DNA of 64,000 nt from Pyrenochaeta sp. MPI-SDFR-AT-0127 (Eukaryota; Ascomycota; Dothideomycetes; Pleosporales; Cucurbitariaceae). Positions 22,358 through 33,697 of this stretch are shown here, piece after piece. Location: positions 806,001-870,000 of the forward strand of contig JAGTJM010000001.1 in NCBI GenBank assembly GCA_020747015.1. The letters run 5' to 3'. The translations under genes were made by a program, and so were the position numbers. The notes under the pieces are model-generated. The model did not search any database, was not told the DNA's origin, and was given only the letters and a program-made list of their open reading frames with translations. How positions within the stretch are numbered: the first letter of the stretch is position 1; every line of letters begins with the position of its first letter.

Positions 22358-23600
22358 GGCTACTAGAGTCCTCTTTGGGATGTATGGGGTTTGACGTCAT
22401 TGAAGGCAGACATTTACGGAATATGTGAAGAGGTATGGACATCGGACGGCATATTGTGTTTTCGAGTTTCGGCAGCGTGATACCCACTTTGGACGGCGTT
22501 CCGTCTTTGCTTGGACCGAAGCTCTGATTTTTGGGGGGAAATACAGTAACATGAATCAAGCGCCAAAATCATGCTCGCAGATGAAGAGTAGCGGTCTGCC
22601 TGCCCAAACCAGTACGCGACAACTAGAGGTCCGAGTTCGCTTCCCTACTTGGTATGAGCGTAAGCCTGGCTGACATGTGAAAGACGCGCTATGTCTAATC
22701 ACTATGTGCAGATGACAACCATTGCGCTACTCAGATCAGGCCATGTCTTTGTCTCATGCAAATTAGACCTCGTGGACTAAAAAACACGGTAGATGACGGC
22801 CGAACAAGGAAAGAGTGGACGGCGACCCCACGTTCTCCAGACTTTTCCCAGGCCCTTGCAATGCGGAGTACGTGGGATTTGTGAGCGTGACTACTTTTAG
22901 CCGCCTATGCAGGAATGCAAGCTGAAGTGCAAATGCCATGTGTTCCATTCTTTGGTGTGCTTCGTGTAAGAGGCAAGGACTGTGAATATATGCGTACCAG
23001 AACATGTCGCAAAGAGCGTATTGTCGTCGCGGGCGGATTAGAACACATTTACAGCGAAACAATCCATGACACTGTGTGCAGTAGGCTGCCGAGTTTTGCT
23101 GCAGGTCCCGGCAAATATTTTTTGTCGTGTTTCCGCGCGAGGCTCTTCATGCGGGCTTTGTCTGGCTACATCCCAGGCGATGACGGAGTCGCACGCTCAT
23201 GTGCCACGAGTCAGTGCACTGCCTCTGGTGGCAGCAAGTACTTGAGGTCTTACTGCCCACGCCCATTTTGCTGAGAGGCCTTGACGACTGCCCTTCCTCA
23301 AATCTTCCAGACGGAAGCCGCCCGCAGCGCAACTTCCGCGATTTGCGCAACCACCAGCGCATGACCACCCGCAGTCGACGGATCCCCACTACGCTCTCAC
23401 CGCGTTCTCGAGTACGATACTACTACTACTACTCTCTACACAGCTATTCCGCGCTTGAATATCCTAGCACTCCGACCTCCTAGATATATCATTACCGCCT
23501 CAGCCACTATCCGCTTGTTTGATTCAACCTCGCGGTCCTCCCTCCACTTCCCGCCCACCCGACCTTCACAGCTGCTGCGCATGGCGTACACTCGCTCTCC
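22358..23600. other. Intergenic region, 5' of lipase gene
   Basis: 1.2 kb. 23380-23560 is pyrimidine-rich, as in fungal core promoters and 5' leaders, with a short (tac)n run around 23417-23432. No convincing gene on either strand. Confidence 0.45.
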
Positions 23601-26232
23601 ATGTCACTGCTATCCGACACTGTATTCACAGGAGGCAGTTCGCGGCTACACGTAGGAGGAGGATCACAGAAGACTGCACACAAGATCATCCGGAAGAGCA
23701 AGAGCCATGGAGGATTCCTTACGCCCCTCGTCCAGCTGGTCAGAGACCCAGTAGGGACTCTCGGCAGCACAATCGGAAGCTCCAATGTGCCTGATAAGGA
23801 AGCGGCTGCAGTGGAAGAAAGCCGCAGGCAGGTCCTGTACCTGCGCATGAAAGACGTGGGTACTTCAGATTGGTGGTGCTACTTTCACATGCTAACAAAA
23901 TGAATACAGGCCGAATCATACGACCAATGGAAAGCCGCCGCGACCGAGCTTGACGTCCTCGAGGGAAATGACACTTGGAAAGAGGAGGATGACTCGCCTG
24001 AATATGACGCGGAGCTGGTCGCTGCCCGTTTGAGAGAACTGGATGATGCCCGAGTAAGCTGCGATGTGAGGAAGATGCTTTTCCTGATACGGACCACGCT
24101 CACCCGGGGATTGGGTGACATGGGCGATCTGCGGCTGTACAAGCACTCGCATGTGGGCACCAAGCGGCTGATCGAGAGATACATTGATTCGGCCCAACAG
24201 ACTATGGCAGCTCTCTTGGATGTATCAGCCAAGCAAGGCGATATGTGTCCCGTGGAACCCCGAACACTGGTTGAGCAGTTACTGCAGACACGCCAGTCCT
24301 TTGGGCGAAGCGCATTGCTATTGTCAGGGGGTGGAACCTTTGGTATGAATCACATCGGAGTTGTCAAGAGCCTATGGGACGCTCGCCTGCTTCCACGCAT
24401 AATATCTGGGGCGTCAGCTGGAAGTATTGTCTGCGCTGTACTGTGCACCAAGACTGATGAAGAGATTCCGGATGTCTTGCACCAGTTCTGCTATGGTGAT
24501 CTGAATGTATTCGGGAAACCTGGCGAATCGGAAAGTGTAGTGCACAGAGCGGTTCGCATGCTGAAGACAGGCGTCCTCTTCGACATTTCTCATCTCGAGA
24601 GAGTCATGCGAGGACTGCTTGGGGATATGACTTTTCAGGAAGCGTACAACCGGACTCGGCGCATCTTGAACATCCCCGTCTCAACATCTTCCCTCTATGA
24701 GCTACCACGACTATTGAATTACATCACAGCTCCGAATGTCGTGATTTGGTCGGCGGTGTAAGTCAGGCTTCTTAACAAATTCCGAGAATTAATAGTCGCT
24801 AACCGATCCCAGATGCACGTCATGCTCTGTGCCCCTAGTCTACAAGGAAGCATCACTTCTCGCCAAGGATCCAAAGACTGGCAAAGAGGTGCCCTGGGAT
24901 CCCAACCCTGACGCGACCTGGATCGACGGGTCTGTGGACAACGACCTGCCCATGACGCGCTTAGCCGAGATGTTTAATGTCAATCACTTCATCGTCTCCC
25001 AAGTTAATCCTCATGTGGTACCATTCCTCGCGAAGGAAGAGGAAATCATTGCAACAAGGGCAAATCAGAATCCTGACGTACCTGTTGGACCTGGCTGGAT
25101 GAGTATTGCAGCCAGTCTTGCCAGGGGAGAGATGTTGCATCGCCTTCAAGAACTTGCCGACATTGGCTTCCTTCCGAACGTGGTGACCAAAGTAAGGTCT
25201 ATCCTGAGTCAACGCTATTCGGGCGATATCAATATCTTTCCGAAGATCTCTTATGCAGACTTTCCTAGGGTCTTGAGTAATCCAACTCCCGAGTACATGG
25301 TTGGATGTTTGCTCACAGGCCAACAAGCAACATGGCCAAAGCTGTCCAGGATCCAGAATCATGTTGCGATTGAGCTTGCTTTAGATGACACAATTCAGAA
25401 GTTAAGGACACGAATGGTTTTTACCACAAGCCAAATAGACCTCCGCTTAAATAATCTCGGCAGGCCGATCTCTCAAGGCAACGACCTTTCTCACGCGCAG
25501 CGGGCCAAGTCGGTGCATAAGATCACCCGTTTTGAGCTCAGAACAGAACCGCCTAGCCCGGTCCTACGCAAGTCAGCTCCTACTAGCCCATTCTTATCGC
25601 GAACTATCCCCAGGATACCTCAACCGAATTCGACTAGAGAAGCACACAAGGCAAACGTTTCGAAGACTCGCTCTTCTGAAAGCAACAACGCTAAACTTCC
25701 TATTTTGGACATTCTTTCTTCATCAAACGACACATCCGACCGAGACTACTTTGCAGACCCCGACTCAGACACCACAGATGGCGTTTCATCCCCTTCGCCT
25801 CCCACATCACCTTCATTCCAAGGCCCCACACTATGGCCATCAACACGCCCAACCACACCCTTCGTGCCTGTCTTGCAACCTCCTACACCCTTAATCACTA
25901 CAGCTACGGATTGGCGCACAGGTACTTTGCTCAATCTGACAATGACTTCCACGACAGCAAACACACCCAGTTCGCCGGAGCTACGCTACAAGAGCCTATT
26001 TCATCCATCAGGGCCTATCACGCCTGATCCTAATGCTAGCAATTCGGTCTCACAGCAAACACCCGAACCTATGACTCCCTACACAGAGCCAAGAACGAAC
26101 AGCAGGCCCAATAGCAGACGTGGTAGTCAAGGTTCAGGTATGGGGCTTGTGCTTGACCATTCGGGAACGAGAGGCATGCTTCTTAGGAAGAAGAGTTCTA
26201 AGAAGATGACTCCTGATGGCGTGTTGGAATAA
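23601..26232 (+). CDS. Patatin-like triacylglycerol lipase (Tgl3/4/5 type)
   Basis: Three exons: 23601-23855, 23910-24757 and 24813-26232 (840 aa), introns 54 and 55 nt, frames closing exactly. The N-terminal ~220 residues match the helical region preceding the patatin core in fungal Tgl-type lipases (VRDPVGTLGST, ARVSCDVRKMLFLIRTTLTRGLG). The patatin core follows: oxyanion-hole loop SGGGTFGMNH (~225), nucleophile motif GASAG with Ser at ~254, and catalytic Asp at ~406 in WIDGSVDNDLPM, giving a Ser-Asp dyad. The C-terminal ~280 residues are Ser/Thr/Pro-rich and disordered. The enzyme should hydrolyse triacylglycerol on lipid droplets and may have lysophospholipid acyltransferase activity like yeast Tgl4/Tgl5. 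The most upstream ATG of the open frame was taken as start. Confidence 0.93.
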
Positions 26233-26611
26233 GGGGTTTGCCCGAATTCCTATTCTGCACCTTTGCATCTTTCTTGTGTATATCCTGTCAGTTTTTCTCC
26301 CTATTTTTCGTTTACACCTGTGCTGCATTAGGAGATAAGCGTTAGACGCATGCATGGAGTAATACTTTTTTTTTGGCTTGGAATGAATTAGAACGACCTG
26401 CATAATGCTACTGGGGCGATGGGCGATACCCCAAGTCGACCCAACCCCAAAGATGAGACTTGGAAATGTACGAAGAAACATGCAGCGCATTGTATTGGCG
26501 AAGCTGAGAATATTTATCGTTATACACATTATAAACGAAATCGAGATCATCATTGGAATTCCCGTTTTGTTCGTTTCACATCATCGTCATCAATACAAAT
26601 ACCTAGTCACT
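26233..26611. other. Convergent 3' region
   Basis: 379 bases between the lipase stop on the plus strand and the AT-hook protein stop on the minus strand. Expected to hold both 3' untranslated regions. Nothing else seen. Confidence 0.45.
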
Positions 26612-27559
26612 TCAAGGCTCAATTGAAGTTTCCGTCGACCTTTGAGCCCGTTTCTCCACCTGTTTCTTAATCTCCGCTCTCCACTTGACGTATACATCGT
26701 ACCCAAACACGATTGCAATGGGCAATGCCACCATTATCGTCAGCACCCTTCTCTCCGTCGCCTTGTACTTTGCCGTTGCCCGTATGTCCCGGTATTCAGG
26801 TGTCGGCTCAATGGGGGTAGTTAGTCGTTGGGGTCGCCCCGTTGCTGGGTCTATGTGTGAAGGCTGTGGGCGCAGTGTGGCGGGCGCGGGCTTTGCGAGG
26901 GAAAATGGTGGTCTCGCGAGGTGGTGGGGCGATGGTGCGAGAGCCGGTCTCAAGGGGAGGGGAATGGTGGTTGCTCGTGATGTTAGTGGTAGTGGAGGTG
27001 GAGATGGGGGTGTGGGCGTGGATGCCGGAGTGGCTGCGACCGTGGGAGGCGCTGAGGGTGGTATGATGGGTATGTCAGCTGGTTGTGGAGGCTTTTCCGC
27101 TGGAATAGAGGTACTCGACGGTGTTGCTGGTGTTGGTTGTGACGAAATTGGTTTTGAAGGTGATGGTTTAGGCTGCGATGAAGGGGTCGGTTTTTCCACT
27201 GCCGGCTTGCTTGTTCTCGTTGTCTTTCCCGTGGCCGTAGAGGCCTTCTTCAATGTCCCTGTCTTCTTTACTTGCTCTAATATCTTGCTCGTCGCTGATG
27301 TTGCTGGTGTAGGTTGTTCGGGCGATGTGACGGTCTTCGGCGCATCCTTTTTCACGGCGGTCTTCTTTGCGGGCGCTTTCTTCTCCTTCTTGGCCTCAAC
27401 CTCCTTCTGCTTTGGCGCTGCCTTTGTAGAAGTCTTCCCCACAGTCGTCTTCTTCACCTCCGCCACCGGTACTTCCCCCACATCCTCGGCGACAACCTTC
27501 TTCGGCCGTCCGCGCTTCTTCACTACTGGTGGATCGACACTGGGTGTTGCTGTGGGCAT
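26612..27559 (-). CDS. AT-hook motif protein with C-terminal membrane segment
   Basis: Single exon of 315 aa, ATG at 27559. A canonical AT-hook core (KKRGRPKK) sits at about residues 13-20. Residues 30-120 are Lys/Ala-rich, like linker histone tails (KKEKKAPAKKTAVKK). Residues 120-240 are Pro/Ser/Thr-rich. A conserved-looking C-terminal block begins TPEYRDIRATAKYKATERR and is followed by one hydrophobic helix (VLTIMVALPIAIVFGYDVYV, ~272-292) and a basic tail. A DNA-binding motif with a tail-anchor-like membrane segment would suit the nuclear envelope; alternatively the GRP core is fortuitous in a Lys-rich linker and the protein is an organelle membrane protein. A 298-codon open frame on the opposite strand is a composition shadow. 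Family not identified. Confidence 0.75.
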   Translation of the reverse strand: MPTATPSVDPPVVKKRGRPKKVVAEDVGEVPVAEVKKTTVGKTSTKAAPKQKEVEAKKEKKAPAKKTAVKKDAPKTVTSPEQPTPATSATSKILEQVKKTGTLKKASTATGKTTRTSKPAVEKPTPSSQPKPSPSKPISSQPTPATPSSTSIPAEKPPQPADIPIIPPSAPPTVAATPASTPTPPSPPPLPLTSRATTIPLPLRPALAPSPHHLARPPFSLAKPAPATLRPQPSHIDPATGRPQRLTTPIEPTPEYRDIRATAKYKATERRVLTIMVALPIAIVFGYDVYVKWRAEIKKQVEKRAQRSTETSIEP

Positions 27560-27957
27560 AATCGCGACTCAATTGGGGTGAGAGTGGTGAGGATAGAATG
27601 GCGATAGCGCAATTGTGGTGTTCTCACGCGGAAATAGGGGACTTGAACGCGTCGAGGGGTTGCTGGCAAGGTTGGGTGAGTCGGAAATTTTGGGCGAGTG
27701 GAAATGGTGCAGGGATTCGCGCAGACCAATTGTTTATCGATAAACATCTAAATGGCTTTCCATACAATTGCATCCCCAGTCGTTCCCCGATCTCACACCG
27801 TTTCCATGCATATGCGAACTTGTCAAAGCTCAAACTTAATCTCTCATTGACCAAATCCCAAAGAAGAAAAACATTCATCATGATGCTGACCATCAGGACG
27901 TAGCAGACATATCCTATCATTACTCCAACACGCCAGGCGCCTTTCAATAAGCAAAAA
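27560..27957. other. Intergenic, 5' of AT-hook gene
   Basis: 398 bases that should contain the promoter of the AT-hook gene and the 3' end of the DENN protein gene, both on the minus strand. No other feature seen. Confidence 0.4.
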
Positions 27958-30440
27958 TCATTTCGGCGCCGCCTCTTCCCTCTTCACTCGGAAGAACGCC
28001 AGCTTAGCAAAGCGACCCAGTTGCATCCAAAATAACCGCCCCGCCGGGTGGTCCATAATATGCTCTAAAAGGCGGACAATCGCCATCCTGACATCCTGCC
28101 GCGGATGGAAGAGCCCCAAACTGAGGTAGAAGAGCCCTGCATTACTTTCCGGAATAACTGCCAGTAATTGAAGAACAGTGTCATACTGTAATTGAGCGCT
28201 TGGCTGTCGTTCCGAATCATTCGCCAGCGTAAGAGACTGGGACATGGCACTTAAATCCGTAGAGGACGCATTCGTGCTCTCGCTGGGTAGCCCGGCCTCT
28301 TCCACACACCTTGCCAGCGCAAGATAGATGGCCGCTGACTGATCATGCGTGAGTTTCAAGCACCTCAACTTATCATGCTGGTGATGTAAGTCGATGCCGC
28401 GCACTGGTCTCTTATGCCAGCGTCTTGCTAAGTCCTGGACGCAGCTGTAATAGCTCCTGGTATTCCGCCAGCCCTCGATGCGGTGTACATTTGCACCAAG
28501 TTCGCGCAACCGGGACCCTTCGTCAGACCAAACATAACCATGGCCTGAGACACCATATGCACCTGCGTCCGTCTCATGGGAGCCGATGTACAGTGCGGAA
28601 GCTCCGTAAACGGTCTCTTCGAAGGCGGCGGCAATGCGTGTAAACTTTAGCACCCATGAGCGCCATTTTGCGCGGATAGCATTCTCGCCGTGGCGATTGG
28701 CAATGCTCTGGAGGAGGGCGTCCATGAACTGGTTGTCTCCTGTCGTGTCGATGCCATTTTTACTGTCCGACATCTGAAGACCACCAACCCCGTTCATTGG
28801 TAGGCCTTGCTGTTGAAAGAATAGCGAGCCTTCAGTTGGGGACGCCGACTCGATGCGATTGCTGATCTTCATGCGCCCGGTGGGCAGGTCGCATAGGAGG
28901 TCCCACCACTCTGGTTTGTATGAGAAGGCGGGGTTGGTGACTCCGGCAATGAAACCAGGAACTTTGAGTAAGTCGTCGACTTTAGTAAGGTCGGTGTAAG
29001 GGAAGGCGTGCCGGACAAAGCCTCGCAAAATGCCGCCAGAGGCTAGAGCACAAGCTGCTAGTACCGCTTCCGCGACTTCGCTCGAAGGTCGGTTGTGTCC
29101 GATGAAAATGATGCGCTTCTGAGTTAGTAGTGCGTTGACGAGCACTATTATAGGATGAGTGAATGCGCCGCTTGTCGTGAGGTGTGGGTGCAAAGCAAAC
29201 GGCTGGGGTTGTGTCGAGTGAGGCATTGAGAAGGTTTGTATGAGCTTGACGAGGGAGAAGTCGCCCACGGTCTCTGGGCTTAAAGCTGTAGGAACTTTTA
29301 CAGGCACTGGAATGCCATTATAGTTGATTTTAGACTCGAACTCGTGGGTGTCTCGAGGCAGTGCGTACACCTTCCGTTTTGACAGAGGATCTGATGAGGT
29401 CTCTAGTGAATCTTGGGCAGCATCAATTTTCTTGCGCTGCTTGATCATCGACTCGAATTTTTCGATGAACATGTCCTTCGCGTCACTAGCACCTAGCACG
29501 AAATTCTCAAGGTTTGATAGTTTTGGAAGCAAGGACAGGTCCATGGCATTGAGAGAGTGGTATAGCGAAGCTAGTGTTTCCGGGACTGGGCTTCTGAAGT
29601 ACTCTTCGAGGGCTAGCAGTAGCAAGGGCTTGTATATGTGCAGGAAAGAGTGTCGCGTACAGATGGCCATGGCTTTGACAATCGCTCCTCTACATCATGT
29701 CAGCGTCAGAAGCAGTGGTATGATAAATGCTTCCTACCTCTTCACAGTGTTGTCCTGCTTGGTGTTTACCAGATTGAGAACATAGACGAGTGGTGGGCCA
29801 TCCGGGTCTGGCTCCTCGTCGCTCTCGCTCTCGTCCCCTTCATCATCGTCCAGGTCGTCCAGGTCCTCAGCTCCAGCAGTCGTATCGTCCTCGCCAAGCC
29901 CTCTTTCCGCCGTTTACGCTGTCGCCTGCGCTCTCTCCGAGCTTCTCTTTCCTCCTCCTCAGCTGTGGTATCCTTGTGTAGGAAGAAGATGGTCCAGTCT
30001 TGACTGCGCACGTGAGCTTGGTCTGGCAGCATGAGCTCGGCCAACATGGTCTCGTCTCCACTGATAGCTGCTGGGTATTGGTGCTCCATGACCGACCCGC
30101 GGTCAATGTCAAAGGACGCTACCAGAATGTACTCGACATGATTCTCGATTGCATCGGCCGGGTACTGTGATCGGAGTTTCATGCCAGCTTTCGGTTGGGA
30201 GCCAGCTAGCGACTGCTGGGAGGATTCGACCGACGAGTGTACTGAGTCCTCGTCATTACCTTCCCGGACCATGGGTGGCTGAGGGGAGCGGGCTTTCTTA
30301 TCATTGCGGATGGATATCGACGACGGCGAACGTGAGGGCGGGAACGAGGAGAAGGACGGCTGTCGCTGTAGGCCGACAGGGAGCGACGAAGGAGGACCGT
30401 TTGGCCTTTGGGCAATTACTTCCGCCATGTGTGTTTCCAT
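27958..30440 (-). CDS. AFI1: Afi1/MesA DENN-domain polarity protein, apparent frameshift
   Basis: The N-terminal exon (30440-29738) reads a disordered start, then [22 protein letters not shown], the start of the Afi1 Arf3-interacting/DENN module, and [20 protein letters not shown]. An Arg/Lys-rich run follows. Here the frame must shift by one base, at about 29895-29913, to read the expected acidic linker and [21 protein letters not shown] 48-nt intron (29690-29737) joins [20 protein letters not shown] and the remaining DENN region to the end at 27958. With one added base the total closes at 811 codons. Afi1 binds the GTPase Arf3 at the cortex in yeast, and Aspergillus MesA stabilises polarity axes, so a role in polarised growth is expected. 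No intron fits the shift. It is either a sequencing/assembly error or a real lesion. Confidence 0.85.
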
Positions 30441-30851
30441 CTTCTCAGCGGCGCTGGCGATGCTAGCATTATGGATCTGCGGGCGCCAGCGCTAGAGACC
30501 CCGCCAGGGGTAAATGTTCCGAAACAAAGATCACGCAAGCTGGAGAGCGACGGTCACGGGCAAAGTTGACTGCAGCGCCCAAGACAGCTTTAGCAGCGAA
30601 GGAAGAGAGCGAGAGCCAGACTGCATGCCTTCTATATTACTTTTGCGGCACGTACATGTGGAACCGACATGTGGACCCTGAGGTAGCTTATCGATAGCTG
30701 TACGGGAACCGACAGGGGTGTTTGCCGTGTTTGCAGTCTGGTTGCCGGGGGCCGGCCAAGACGTCAACACCACGTAAACACGCAACATCACCGACAAAAG
30801 TGACGCTCGCCCCGCGCTTCCTACTCGATACCCTGGATTCATATTACAGCC
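30441..30851. promoter_or_regulatory. Divergent promoter between AFI1 and myosin light chain genes
   Basis: 411 bases between two start codons on opposite strands, so it must serve both genes, which are each linked to cortical polarity or cytokinesis. No TATA box is obvious. A shared regulatory element is inference. Confidence 0.5.
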
Positions 30852-31916
30852 ATGGTAGAGTTGCACTTGCTCATTGACGGTGCCGCGCAGGAAATGCTGA
30901 TTATCTTGCAGTCAACAACACCAACCCCCTACAAGCCCTCCCCGCTCTCGTTCAACAGCCCGCGCCAATCGCCCTTTCGCAGACCAGGCTCCATCAGAGA
31001 GAACTCGCCATCAACAGTGCGGCCCTTGACGCCAAACAGCTCTCCCCTTAAGCCAAGGGAGACGCCAACAACGCCCTCCCAAGCAAACCTCCGCCAGTCC
31101 ACCACGAGCAATGCATCACAAAACCCGCCGTCATGGCTGAACACTCGAGGCACAGCGACCGCCCCTGAAGCACCTGCATCGCCTACGCGCCATGTATCTA
31201 CATCTACACAACACACCGTGCGACCACTGAATACCGCGTCCATTGCAGCCAAGTTCGACGGCGGGCGGGAGGATACACCACCGCCTCTCTCAATTCAGAA
31301 ACTGGCACCAGTTGAGAGAGCTACACCAATTGAAAAGCCTGTTGAGCGTCCAGTATCTCGGCCAGCCCAATTATCAAGAGGCGCTTCAAGCGATGCGCTC
31401 TCCAGACTTCCACCTCCGCTACTTCATAGCATGCGGGAATCTTTCAGTGTCATGGACAGAGACAATGATGGCAGTGTAAATGCTTCGGACGTCGCAGATA
31501 TGCTTTCCCAGCTTGGCCTCTCAGCAACCCCGTCCCAGCTTTCCGCATATTTCAACGGCGCGCAATCCATCAATCTAGCAACCTACCTGAACACCTTGTC
31601 CGACTTGCTGAGTGGACTGTCACACACAAACGAACTGGGTGCGGCCTTTGAAGCCTTCGACGATGGCGATGATGGACAAATTGATCTTGCAGAGTTGAAA
31701 GATGCCTTACTACATACCGCGCCCGAGCCAGGGGAGCAGAAGCTGACCGAGCGCGAAATTGACAGGGTCATCGACGGTTTTAGTGGACGACGAGCATTCG
31801 GAAAAGGGGGAAAGAGCCTTGGAAGGGGAGAAGTATTCAGATACCAAGAATTCATGTCAAGTCTAACAGGCGGCGGCAATGGAGGGGAGAATGGCGGGGC
31901 TGCTGCACCCGCCTAA
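30852..31916 (+). CDS. RLC1: Myosin regulatory light chain-like EF-hand protein
   Basis: The likely model is ATG at 30852, an intron directly after it (30855-30911, 57 nt, gtagag donor, ctgat branch, ttgcag end) and resumption at 30912, giving a start STTPTPYKPSPLSF and 335 aa. Reading through adds 19 residues without a stop. The N-terminal ~170 residues are Ser/Pro/Thr-rich with several SP/TP sites. The C-terminal half has two EF-hand-like units: ESFSVMDRDNDGSVNASD, with a good calcium loop, and AAFEAFDDGDDGQIDLAEL, then FRYQEFMSSLTGG. The order and spacing match fungal myosin II regulatory light chains (S. pombe Rlc1) with a long disordered extension. It would bind the IQ motif of myosin II heavy chain in the cytokinetic ring. 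Confidence 0.82.
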   Translation: MVELHLLIDGAAQEMLIILQSTTPTPYKPSPLSFNSPRQSPFRRPGSIRENSPSTVRPLTPNSSPLKPRETPTTPSQANLRQSTTSNASQNPPSWLNTRGTATAPEAPASPTRHVSTSTQHTVRPLNTASIAAKFDGGREDTPPPLSIQKLAPVERATPIEKPVERPVSRPAQLSRGASSDALSRLPPPLLHSMRESFSVMDRDNDGSVNASDVADMLSQLGLSATPSQLSAYFNGAQSINLATYLNTLSDLLSGLSHTNELGAAFEAFDDGDDGQIDLAELKDALLHTAPEPGEQKLTEREIDRVIDGFSGRRAFGKGGKSLGRGEVFRYQEFMSSLTGGGNGGENGGAAAPA

Positions 31917-32303
31917 CACCCTCGATACATGTCATATTCTACATGCCCTAATCTGCCAGAATCATCGGTGAAAGGCATTGCTTGATGCCAAATAACTGAG
32001 TGTAATTCAAATATAATGATCATGCTTTTCTCTTCACGAAACTTAATGATTTGAGAGACAATGACCTCCTTCTTGTAACCCCCATGATAAAACTGTTCCA
32101 TGCTCGCATACAAACCTACGCACATGGTCAATGTCCCTATACTGACCCAAATTAAAATTTCGTCTTCATTTAAGTTTCCTCCGATTCCACGCTCCCAATT
32201 TCTGGCTCCTGTTCAATTTTTCGGGCATTGCTGCTGTGATGTTGATTCTTCGCACTTCGAACCCGCTCTTCAATTTTTTCTTACATCCTCCCTGTCCTTA
32301 CCT
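31917..32303. other. Convergent 3' region
   Basis: 387 bases between stops on opposite strands. AT-rich and pyrimidine-rich toward 32150-32300. No gene seen. Confidence 0.4.
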
Positions 32304-33697
32304 TCAACCTCGCTGGCTCTCACTCTCAACCGCCCCATCATACTCAATGATTCTCACTCCCTTCCTGAATTCCTTTCTTGTCTTCAATTCATCGAGAGTA
32401 AAGTTATACTTCTCCATGTCGCTCTCACTCAGCGTCCCCTGCTTCTTGAGCCCCTCATAATACGCTACATCCTTTCTTAGTTTGTGGATCGCGTTTGGAT
32501 CGTGGACAGCTTGGCGACCAGATGCTCGGTCGATACAATGGACTATTGCATCGACGATGAATATTGGATTGGTGATGGGATGCGTGCCGCGAGCATTGGA
32601 GTTATGGTAATCGTCAGGTGCATTGGAGCTCCACATCTTCCAGCCTGGCGCGGAACAGTCTGCAGTAAATATGGTAATGGTCTGGAGCGTAGCACCAAGG
32701 CGGCTTACGGTCAGGTAATGCGTAGACCCGTCCACACCAATAAGTCGGCCACCAGGGGCCCTCATATGGCGGTAATATGCTACTCGTGCTGTTCAATCCA
32801 ATCCATCAGTACTACTATATTCATTAGACTATTATTCTGAAAAAACTTACTAGTTGTGTCCCTTAGATCAACTTGCTTCCTCTCAAAAACACGCATGTGC
32901 GTTTTACCATACCAGCCTTCAAACCAAACTGTGCCTTCTCGCACGTCAATATGTAATGTTCCCACATCGCCTTTAAAGATCGGGTTTGTGCGGTAGCAGG
33001 TCATGTATATGTGCAGCGGCCATGGAGGAGAATTGTGTGCGCTTTTGGCGCGCTTGTGAAGTGGCGGTGGAATATCTTCTTTTTCCTCTCCTTGGCCTTT
33101 TCGCTTGAAAGGATTGTTTGACAGGCTTGTAACCTCCGTCTCTTTCTTAGATTCTGAAAACCTGGTCGAAATCGAAGATTGAATGATACTTGCGTCGGTC
33201 TGTATCTTAGAGTCCCTCAGCTGCATGGGGTCGGTTTGCGTGTCTGCTTCTTGCATGCCGCCTTGCTTAGGGCGTATCTTCCCATTACTCACTGTAGGGA
33301 CCACCACTATCTCTTCCCCACAGGTCAAGCATCGCGAGGGACCCACTCCTGTCTGAGTGAAGGCCGATGCCGACACTTTCCCTCCACCCATGAAATCCAT
33401 GCTATTGAACGTCCACTTTGCCATACCACCATTCTTTCCTTCAAACCCCATCGTAAGCATTCCCTCATTCTTGGTCAGACAGAGTTGAAGTCCTACAGCG
33501 CTTAAATGAATCCCAAGACCCATCTTCGCTGCAGCGTCGTGGTCGAAAATGTCTGCACCACCTTCAAAATCTTCTTCATTCAGAGTATACGTTCTTAGCA
33601 CTTTCCCAGAGCGTTTGTGAGTTAGGTGCAGTGTTCCTGATTGGAGCTCGGAGATGTGGAGCGCAAGACCAGCCAATTTGAAAAGGAACGCCCGCAT
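32304..33697 (-). CDS. Hypothetical protein, possible beta-rich domain
   Basis: Two exons: 33697-32851 and 32788-32304 (443 aa), with a 62-nt intron (gtaagt ... gaacag) whose splice gives DTTTRVAYYRHMRAPGG. The N-terminal third alternates hydrophobic and polar residues (SGTLHLTHKRSGKVLRTYTL, GLGIHLSAVGLQLCLTKNEG), suggesting beta strands. It has a CLTCGEE pair of cysteines (~120). The middle is Lys/Ser-rich with a nuclear-signal-like stretch (NPFKRKGQ). The C-terminal half (LHIYMTCYRTNPIFKGDVG, GTVWFEGWYGKTHMRVFERK) again looks like a folded beta domain and the tail is charged. I do not know the family. An additional upstream exon is possible, as the sequence before 33697 stays partly open. 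Confidence 0.7.

Noticed and set aside
26685..27581. 298-codon Gly/Val-rich open frame on the plus strand
   Set aside because: It lies antisense to the Lys/Pro-rich AT-hook protein; its composition is what the reverse complement of that sequence gives.
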